Positions 1 to 4,043 of a stretch of DNA of 6,112 nt are shown piece by piece. Position numbers and translations under genes: made by a program. This DNA is from Bacteroidota bacterium (lineage in GTDB: Bacteria; Bacteroidota; Bacteroidia; Flavobacteriales; Weeksellaceae): positions 1 through 6,112 of the forward strand of contig JAEWHB010000109.1 of assembly GCA_023388015.1 (NCBI GenBank), given 5' to 3'. The notes under the pieces were generated by a model. It was not told the origin of the DNA, did not search any database, and saw only the letters and a list, made by a program, of their open reading frames with translations. Each line of letters begins with the position of its first letter. The first letter of the stretch is position 1.

Positions 1-682
1 TTTCAGCAAATTCATTCGGATCCAAATCAAAACTTACGCGTAATTTGTCAATTCTTTTCGCTTTGTCGGTTTCAACCTCTTTTCCACTGTTTCGTACGCG
101 CAGACCGGTAATCTGATAATTGGAAACCGAGAAAGTCGAACGCATTTTCTTTTCAGTGGCTTCCGCTTTTTGTTTTTGAATATTGGCTTTTTCGCCCAAT
201 TTGAAAGAGTTATAGCGAAGCGTATCATTGACCACGAGTAGTGAATCATTTTTTTGCTGCAAAACAGCGATTTCTTGCTTGAATCGGGCAATGTCAGCAT
301 TCAAAGCATTGATCATACGTTTCGCTTGCTTGAGTTCAGATTCCGAAACATTTGATTTATTCAAAATATTCTGAATTTCCTTTTGTTTGTCAAAGATTTC
401 AGCATCGCGTTTGGACAATAAAGAATCCTTTACCTCCATATCAACACGCGATTGCTCGAATTCCTCGGTAAGTGAATCCAACTGATTCTGTAAGATAATT
501 TTGGCTTGTTCCGTGTCTTTCAAATCGACTTCCATCAAACCCATTTCAGATTTATTGTGCTGATGCTGATAAAAATTATAGCCAAGACTTCCGAGTAAAA
601 GCGCGGCCAGCACGCCAATGATTATGTATTCTTTTGTTTTTTTAGGTTGGTCGTAAGTTGTTTGGTTTTCATTTGTTTCCAT
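1..682 (-). CDS. Membrane-anchored coiled-coil protein of unknown function (C-terminus beyond window)
   Basis: I do not recognise a named family. The visible 227 residues begin METNENQTTY and run off the left edge without a stop. In order they show: a short charged, probably cytoplasmic N-terminus (1-18); one hydrophobic helix at about 19-36 (YIIIGVLAALLLGSLGYNF), likely an uncleaved membrane anchor; a long Gln/Glu/Lys/Asp-rich stretch at about 48-182 with the leucine spacing and lack of proline expected of a coiled coil; and the start of a beta-rich C-terminal domain (from about 183, SNYQITGLRVRNSGKEVET). Such one-TM coiled-coil proteins are common in Bacteroidota and are often labelled hypothetical or SMC-like by low-complexity similarity. 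The start at 682 lies 12 bp past the stop of the secreted-protein gene, so co-transcription with pgi is likely. An in-frame ATG two codons upstream (688) is equally possible. A role in envelope organisation is inference only. Confidence 0.85.
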   Translation of the reverse strand, partial: METNENQTTYDQPKKTKEYIIIGVLAALLLGSLGYNFYQHQHNKSEMGLMEVDLKDTEQAKIILQNQLDSLTEEFEQSRVDMEVKDSLLSKRDAEIFDKQKEIQNILNKSNVSESELKQAKRMINALNADIARFKQEIAVLQQKNDSLLVVNDTLRYNSFKLGEKANIQKQKAEATEKKMRSTFSVSNYQITGLRVRNSGKEVETDKAKRIDKLRVSFDLDPNEFAE

Positions 683-694
683 AAACATTACATA

Positions 695-1621
695 TTAAAA
701 ATAGTTAATTGTTCTTTTGATGACATAAATGGGGGTTTTATTCTGTGAAATTTCACATTTGATCCAATTATTTTCTTTGTCTAATTCAAATTTAAAACTA
801 TAATTGTCAATTTGTTTCGTTTTATGGTTGAACTTTTGAAGTTCGGAGAGAAGGCCGTTTTTGTCATAAGTTTCAGTCCGCAAAATTCTTCCTGAATTAT
901 CCATTAATTCATACTTCGACAAAAATTCGCTATCGTATATAAACGTTTCGGTTGTCTTTTCATTGCCCGAACTCGTTGTTTTTTTTGAAAGGAATCCATT
1001 AACATGTTTGTAATCAATGGTTTTGCCAACGCTTCCGTTGTTGTGAAAGTTTTTTTCTTCGGTTAATTCTCCTTTAAAATTATAGTTGAATTGATCCCTG
1101 GAAAAAATCTCATCTTCCATCCAAAAAACCTTTTCAGCAATTTCTCCCTTTTCGTAAAGATAATTCGTAACCCAATACTGATCAGAAGTCCGACCCGAAT
1201 TAAATTCATCTTGTCTGACCAATTGATTTCTCAAATAATAAAATTTTTTGCGCTGCGAAATTTTTCTAGGTTCTTCACCATTTTGAATTAAAGTTGTTTC
1301 TAGTTTTTCCAATTGATTGGAAGGATTGATTTGAAGAATTGTCCGGTCAAACAGTCCTAATTTTCCCCGATAACCCAAAAAGTTTTCCCGTACAATCAGA
1401 TTTCTTCTCCGGTCAAATTTCAAATAGACCGAATCAAATTGTTCACTGTCCAGAAAGCCGGAAACTTCGGTTTTTGATGGATTTTCATACGCATAAGTAA
1501 CCGATTGAACGCTTTCCACTTTGCCCAAAAGCTGGAAATCCGTCGTGCGGAATTGTGCCTGTAAAATTCCTGTCAAAAGCAGTAGGAAACTACTGAGGAT
1601 CGCGCATTTCTTTGTAAGCAT
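695..1621 (-). CDS. Secreted protein of unknown function with beta-hairpin-like repeats
   Basis: This 308-residue protein is not a family I can name. Residues 1-22 form a clear Sec signal peptide: MLTKK, then a hydrophobic core (AILSSFLLLLTGIL), then a probable signal peptidase I site after LQA, leaving Gln-23 as the first mature residue. Cys-6 lies before the hydrophobic core and is not a lipobox, so a lipoprotein is unlikely. The mature part is rich in Tyr, Phe, Lys, Asn and Glu and repeats a loose pattern of an aromatic pair, turn and G/N residues (for example FNYNFKGELTEEKNF at 178-192, YDKNGLLSELQKF at 252-264). This recalls YD/MORN/YwqK-type beta-hairpin proteins. The end (DKENNWIK, 281-288) is a pattern I associate with Bacteroidota secreted hypotheticals. 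The ATG at 1621 lies 32 bp inside pgi in another frame; it is the only start that keeps the signal peptide, so translational coupling to pgi is likely. The mature protein should be periplasmic or surface-exposed; its role is unknown. Confidence 0.87.
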   Translation of the reverse strand: MLTKKCAILSSFLLLLTGILQAQFRTTDFQLLGKVESVQSVTYAYENPSKTEVSGFLDSEQFDSVYLKFDRRRNLIVRENFLGYRGKLGLFDRTILQINPSNQLEKLETTLIQNGEEPRKISQRKKFYYLRNQLVRQDEFNSGRTSDQYWVTNYLYEKGEIAEKVFWMEDEIFSRDQFNYNFKGELTEEKNFHNNGSVGKTIDYKHVNGFLSKKTTSSGNEKTTETFIYDSEFLSKYELMDNSGRILRTETYDKNGLLSELQKFNHKTKQIDNYSFKFELDKENNWIKCEISQNKTPIYVIKRTINYF

Positions 1622-3245
1622 TGATAAGTCCGTTTGTTGATGAATCGTGTGAATGAATATTTTCTTTGTTCTCTAATTCAGGTAAAATCTTGTTGGCCAG
1701 TTGCTTGCCCAGCTCTACGCCCCATTGGTCATAACTGTAAATATTCCAAATAACACCCTGAACGAAAATTTTATGTTCGTACATTGCAATTAAACTGCCC
1801 AAAGTTTTGGGTGTCAGTATTTTGTATAAAATGGAATTCGTCGGACGATTTCCTTCGAAAATCTTAAAATTCGTTAGAAAATCAATTTCTTCTTGCGATT
1901 TTCCTTGATTTTTTAATTCTTCGATGACTTCCTCTTCCGTTTTGCCAAATGCCAATGCTTCGGTTTGTGCAAAAAAGTTCGACAATAATTTTGCGTGGTG
2001 ATCGCCAAGTGGATTCAGTGAATTTGCCCCGGCAATAAAATCACAAGGAATCATTTTCGTTCCCTGATGAATCAACTGATAAAAGGCGTGCTGACCATTG
2101 GTTCCGGGCTCGCCCCAGATAATCGGTCCGGTTTGATAATCCACCGGCATCCCATTTCGGTCCACATATTTTCCGTTGCTCTCCATATCGCCTTGTTGAA
2201 AATAAGCGGAAAATCGCGACAAATATTGTTCATAAGGCAGAATGGCGATGCTTTCCGCACCGAAAAAATTATTGTACCAAATGCCGAGTAAAGCCAAAAT
2301 CATCGGAATGTTCTTATCAAATTCTGTGGTTTTAAAGTGATTATCCATTTCAAAAGCACCTTCCAATAATTCTTCGAAATTCTCAAATCCGACGGCCAGA
2401 CAAATGCTCAATCCAATGGCGCTCCAAAGCGAATACCTGCCACCGACCCAATCCCAGAACTCGAACATATTTTCGGAATCAATCCCGAATTTTTCCACTT
2501 CCGACTGATTGGTGGAAAGCGCCACAAAATGTTTGGCAACATCTTTTTCAGCTCCGGATTTTAAAAACCAGTTACGTGCAGTATGTGCATTAGTCATGGT
2601 TTCCTGTGTAGTAAATGTTTTGGAAGCAATGATGAACAAAGTCGTTTCAGGATTTAAATTTTTGAGGGTTTCGGCGATATGCGTTCCGTCCACATTGGAA
2701 ACAAAGTGGAGGTTCAACCTCGTTTTATAGGATTTCAGTGCTTCGGTTACCATTACAGGCCCCAAATCCGATCCGCCAATTCCGATGTTTACGACATCGG
2801 TAATTTCTTTTCCACTAAAACCTTTCCATTCGCCCGAAATTATTTTTTCTGAAAATGCTTTCATTTGTTTCAAAACCGCATTCACATCGGGCATTACATC
2901 TTTTCCGTTTACCAAAACCGGATGATTTTCCCGGTTTCTCAGAGCGGTGTGCAAAACCGCTCGTCCTTCGGTTTCATTGATTAAATCACCCGAAAATTGT
3001 TTGTCGATGGCCTCTTTCAGACCGCATTCTTCTGCCAGTTCGAACCATAATTTCATCGTTTGGGCATTGATTCTATTTTTTGAATAATCAAAAAGAATAT
3101 CCTGAAAACGAATGTGAAATTGCTCAAAACGATTGGGGTTGTTTTCAAATAATTCACGAAGGGATTTTGGCTCAATTTCCACGAAATGATCATCGAGTCG
3201 GGACCAAGCATTTGTATGAGTAGGATTTATTTTTTTTAATGGCAT
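1590..3245 (-). CDS. pgi: Glucose-6-phosphate isomerase
   Basis: Cytoplasmic enzyme of glycolysis and gluconeogenesis that interconverts glucose 6-phosphate and fructose 6-phosphate. The 551-residue length is normal for the long bacterial/eukaryotic PGI type. Two SIS domains are visible, with the sugar-phosphate binding segments GIGGSDLGP (155-163) and SKTFTTQET (208-216) and the PGI signature DWVGGRYSLWSAIG (265-278). Catalytic residues line up with rabbit PGI: Glu-355 (GDMESNGK) as the isomerisation base, His-386 (GQHAFYQL) for ring opening, Lys-514 (ELGKQLA) and Arg-270. No key residue is missing and the frame is intact. The ATG at 3245 is preceded by an AT-rich leader without a Shine-Dalgarno site, usual for Bacteroidota. 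It heads a probable three-gene operon with the secreted and coiled-coil proteins downstream. The product is an obvious supplier of glucose 6-phosphate to the trehalose synthase encoded further right. Confidence 0.98.
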   Translation of the reverse strand: MPLKKINPTHTNAWSRLDDHFVEIEPKSLRELFENNPNRFEQFHIRFQDILFDYSKNRINAQTMKLWFELAEECGLKEAIDKQFSGDLINETEGRAVLHTALRNRENHPVLVNGKDVMPDVNAVLKQMKAFSEKIISGEWKGFSGKEITDVVNIGIGGSDLGPVMVTEALKSYKTRLNLHFVSNVDGTHIAETLKNLNPETTLFIIASKTFTTQETMTNAHTARNWFLKSGAEKDVAKHFVALSTNQSEVEKFGIDSENMFEFWDWVGGRYSLWSAIGLSICLAVGFENFEELLEGAFEMDNHFKTTEFDKNIPMILALLGIWYNNFFGAESIAILPYEQYLSRFSAYFQQGDMESNGKYVDRNGMPVDYQTGPIIWGEPGTNGQHAFYQLIHQGTKMIPCDFIAGANSLNPLGDHHAKLLSNFFAQTEALAFGKTEEEVIEELKNQGKSQEEIDFLTNFKIFEGNRPTNSILYKILTPKTLGSLIAMYEHKIFVQGVIWNIYSYDQWGVELGKQLANKILPELENKENIHSHDSSTNGLINAYKEMRDPQ

Positions 3246-3262
3246 AATTCAAATTATTTAGA

Positions 3263-3270
3263 CAAAAATA
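3263..3270 (-). promoter_or_regulatory. Candidate -7 box of the pgi promoter
   Basis: On the minus strand this reads TATTTTTG, a full match to the Bacteroidota -7 consensus TAnnTTTG. It lies 17 bp upstream of the pgi ATG, so the transcript leader would be only about 10-12 nt, compatible with SD-independent initiation. No clear TTG-type -33 box is seen at the expected distance, and an AT-rich region can match by chance, so the call is moderate. Confidence 0.5.
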
Positions 3271-3292
3271 GTGATTAGTAATCTGTGATTAG
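3271..3292. repeat. Short direct/inverted repeat upstream of pgi
   Basis: GTGATTAG occurs at 3271-3278 and again at 3285-3292 (14-bp period). A TAATC between them makes each junction palindromic: GATTA-G-TAATC (3273-3283) and TAATC-TGT-GATTA (3279-3291). It sits immediately upstream of the pgi -7 box, between the two divergent promoters. It could be an operator, or only the decayed simple-sequence repeat often seen in AT-rich flavobacterial spacers. Confidence 0.4.
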
Positions 3293-3360
3293 ACTTTTAA
3301 TATTAATGTGAATGATTTTTCATACTGTCCGCTATTCATTAATATTCCCAATAACTTTTA

Positions 3361-3368
3361 TATATTTG
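3361..3368 (+). promoter_or_regulatory. -7 box of the tRNA-Pro promoter
   Basis: TATATTTG matches the Bacteroidota TAnnTTTG -7 consensus exactly and ends 9 bp before the first base of the tRNA. The predicted start would be about 3373-3375, giving a precursor with a 5' leader of only a few nucleotides for RNase P to remove. Placement directly ahead of a stable-RNA gene on the same strand makes this a strong call, although a -33 TTG box is not evident. Confidence 0.75.
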
Positions 3369-3377
3369 CGGCAAATT

Positions 3378-3451
3378 CGGGATGTAGCGCAGCCTGGTAG
3401 CGTATCGGCATGGGGTGCCGGGGGTCGCTGGTTCGAATCCAGTCATCCCGA
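3378..3451 (+). tRNA. tRNA-Pro, anticodon GGG
   Basis: A complete 74-nt cloverleaf can be folded by eye. The acceptor stem is CGGGATG (3378-3384) with CATCCCG (3444-3450), a perfect 7 bp. The D arm is GCGC-AGCCTGGTA-GCGT. The anticodon stem TCGGC/GCCGG holds the loop ATGGGGT, with anticodon GGG at 3412-3414. The variable loop is GGGTC. The T arm GCTGG-TTCGAAT-CCAGT has the invariant TTCGA. The discriminator is A3451. An acceptor beginning C-G and the AGCCTGGTAGCG D arm are typical of proline tRNAs. CCA is not encoded (ACAA follows), so it must be added after transcription. The tRNA decodes CCC and CCU. Confidence 0.97.
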
Positions 3452-3462
3452 CAAAAGAAAAG

Positions 3463-3487
3463 TCCATTCTAAAGAATGGATTTTTTT
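3463..3487 (+). terminator. Rho-independent terminator of tRNA-Pro (probably bidirectional)
   Basis: A perfect 7-bp stem, TCCATTC (3463-3469) with GAATGGA (3474-3480), closes a TAAA loop and is followed by seven T (3481-3487). It begins 12 bp after the tRNA. The preceding AAAAG can extend the stem into the T run. On the minus strand the same stem is followed by CTTTTCTTTT, so it could also stop read-through from the convergent trehalose gene. Confidence 0.88.
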
Positions 3488-3537
3488 ATTGTGTCAATTG
3501 GAAGAAAATTTATTTTCGAACGATTGACACAATAAAA
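3484..3537. repeat. 15-bp perfect inverted repeat forming a long hairpin
   Basis: TTTTATTGTGTCAAT (3484-3498) is exactly reverse complementary to ATTGACACAATAAAA (3523-3537). Inside the 24-nt loop lies a smaller inverted repeat, GAAAAT-TT-ATTTTC, so the whole 54 bp can fold as one extended hairpin with an internal loop. Neither side is followed by a good T run, so it is not an ordinary terminator. Its left arm overlaps the T tract of the tRNA terminator. Confidence 0.8.
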
Positions 3538-3543
3538 TAAATT

Positions 3544-3553
3544 GCGCAGCGAA
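3544..3553 (+). repeat. Module B copy 1: GCGCAGCGAA
   Basis: GCGCAGCGAA followed by CTTTTC; the same ten bases recur at 3739-3748 followed by ACTTTTTC. It lies 24 bp before copy 1 of the 23-bp repeat and touches the right arm of the long-range inverted repeat. It is a short match on its own; the case rests on its pairing with the 23-bp repeat at both sites. Confidence 0.55.
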
Positions 3554-3577
3554 CTTTTCTTTTGTCAATTCTCATTG

Positions 3578-3600
3578 TGGATCAGCGGAGCTAATCCATT
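3578..3600 (+). repeat. Module A copy 1: 23-bp hairpin repeat
   Basis: Twenty-three bases, beginning TGGATCAGC, with GGA in the middle and ending GCTAATCCATT, are identical to 3708-3730. The unit is a near-perfect hairpin: TGGAT-C-AGC (3578-3586) pairs with GCT-A-ATCCA (3590-3598) around a GGA loop, with one C/A mismatch. It is non-coding on both strands as far as I can see. Confidence 0.8.
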
Positions 3601-3623
3601 CAATAAAGATGCAAAATTCATTA

Positions 3624-3648
3624 TCGAACCAAACTTGTTTGAGTTCGA
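3624..3648. repeat. Imperfect hairpin between the two 23-bp repeats
   Basis: TCGAAC-CAAAC (3624-3634) pairs with GTTTG-A-GTTCGA (3637-3648): 11 possible base pairs with one bulged A (3642) around a TT turn that would open to CTTG. It lies roughly midway between module A copies and is followed by an A/G-rich run (about 3650-3670). No T tract follows on either strand, so it is probably not a terminator. Confidence 0.6.
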
Positions 3649-3707
3649 ATAGAAAAAGAAAAGATAAAAGTACGAAGTACTAAGCTTTTGTTGAGTATTC
3701 CTAACTT

Positions 3708-3730
3708 TGGATCAGCGGAGCTAATCCATT
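3708..3730 (+). repeat. Module A copy 2: 23-bp hairpin repeat
   Basis: Exact second copy of the unit at 3578-3600, in the same orientation, offset by 130 bp. The same TGGAT-C-AGC / GCT-A-ATCCA hairpin is formed. The CTAATCC of this copy (3721-3727) can also pair with GGATTAG at 3760-3766, enclosing module B copy 2 in a larger alternative loop. A TAACTTTG just upstream (3702-3709) resembles a -7 box but has no supporting -33 element. Confidence 0.8.
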
Positions 3731-3738
3731 TTTAAAGA

Positions 3739-3748
3739 GCGCAGCGAA
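3739..3748 (+). repeat. Module B copy 2: GCGCAGCGAA
   Basis: Second copy of the ten bases at 3544-3553, here 8 bp after module A copy 2 and followed by ACTTTTTC. The order is therefore B-A at the first site and A-B at the second, so the pair is not a simple tandem duplication. Confidence 0.55.
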
Positions 3749-3801
3749 ACTTTTTCTCCGGATTAGGTTGTTTAATCGGGGAAATTTCACTATTTCAAAA
3801 T

Positions 3802-3830
3802 ACCTCCAAGGTTTCCAAAACCTTGAAGGT
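3802..3830. repeat. 29-bp near-palindrome (interspersed-repeat-like)
   Basis: Arms ACCT-C-CAAGGTTT (3802-3814) and AAACCTTG-A-AGGT (3818-3830) pair with a single C/A mismatch around a CCA loop, including a perfect 8-bp core. Palindromes of the AAGGTTT...AAACCTT type recur between genes in flavobacterial genomes as I recall them; that is memory, not something testable here. The 3' flanks lack a T run, so terminator function is doubtful. Confidence 0.75.
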
Positions 3831-3890
3831 CTGGATTTGACAAAATTTATAGTTTTTTATTGGATTGTTTTTTTAAAAGAATCTTTTTTA

Positions 3891-4036
3891 CGCTAAGGAT
3901 GGAGGCTTTGTTTAAGCTCTTTTGAATGGCGGAGCTCTGCGTAGCCATCCAAAAAGCGAGTGCCGACAGCCTGACCCGCGGCGCAATCCTCTTGATTTAG
4001 TTTTTCCTTTTGAATTGCCGCGGGGAGCGCCCAAAT
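3891..4036 (-). repeat. ~145-bp structured intergenic element downstream of the trehalose gene
   Basis: Read on the minus strand, the element begins ATTTGGGCGC eight bases after the otsA-otsB stop. It continues through a strong stem CCCGCGGC/GCCGCGGG (4017-4024 with 3975-3982; 34-nt A-rich loop), then GTCAGGCTGTCGGCACTCGC, then a second small stem ATGGC/GCCAT (3926-3948), and ends ATCCTTAGCG. It is clearly more GC-rich than its surroundings. The plan (TTTGGGCG, GC stem, GTC-GGCT, CGGC-CTCGC, ending CCTTAGCG or similar) matches my recollection of a repeat found between genes in many Bacteroidota, but I cannot confirm this here. It could be a non-coding RNA or 3'-UTR structure of the trehalose transcript, or a small mobile repeat. 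No open reading frame of note lies in it. Confidence 0.6.
3926..3948. repeat. Small hairpin with GCGGAGCT core
   Basis: ATGGC (3926-3930) pairs with GCCAT (3944-3948). Inside, GCGGAGCTCTGC (3929-3940) is itself nearly self-complementary. The eight bases GCGGAGCT also form the centre of both 23-bp repeats (3585-3592 and 3715-3722), linking this hairpin to them. It sits inside the larger structured element. Confidence 0.6.
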
Positions 4037-4043
4037 GAAATTC

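Larger units (their letters stand above)
3450..3566. repeat. Long-range 14-bp inverted repeat enclosing two hairpins
   Basis: GACAAAAGAAAAGT at 3450-3463 is the exact reverse complement of ACTTTTCTTTTGTC at 3553-3566. The 89 bp between the arms contain the tRNA terminator hairpin and a second long hairpin (3484-3537). A transcript of this stretch could form a closed three-way junction that starts at the last acceptor base pair of the tRNA. The left arm competes with the A-rich extension of the terminator stem. The function is unknown; the arms are simple in composition (mainly A/G), but 14 exact matches in this arrangement are notable. Confidence 0.7.
3488..4043. other. Convergent intergenic region without a gene
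   Basis: About 560 bp between the tRNA terminator and the end of the convergent trehalose gene. I see no coding region: reading frames are short, lack plausible starts and resemble nothing known. Most of the stretch is covered by the repeats and hairpins listed individually. The parts without evident structure are about 3650-3700 (A-rich, with a small AGTAC-GAA-GTACT stem at 3669-3681), 3767-3801 and 3831-3890 (very AT-rich). Confidence 0.8.

Noticed and set aside
3312..3527. A 71-codon plus-strand reading frame across the tRNA gene, containing VAQPGSVSAWGAGGRWFESS
   Set aside because: It is the translated tRNA-Pro sequence, a known kind of false protein call, and it continues through the terminator hairpin.
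3643..3650. GTTCGAAT matching the tRNA T-loop, considered as a partial tRNA copy or attachment-site repeat downstream of the tRNA
   Set aside because: Only eight bases match, no integrase is visible, and the bases are explained by the hairpin at 3624-3648.
3702..3709. TAACTTTG, a match to the Bacteroidota -7 consensus, just before the second 23-bp repeat
   Set aside because: No TTG-type -33 box at the right distance and no gene downstream on the plus strand; such an octamer is expected by chance in AT-rich DNA.
3578..3730. Repeated 23-bp units considered as a CRISPR array
   Set aside because: Only two copies, an offset of 130 bp with structured rather than unique spacer sequence, and no cas genes.
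3885..3930. Short plus-strand frame starting at the ATG at 3899 in the intergenic region
   Set aside because: It stops after eight codons and has no supporting features.
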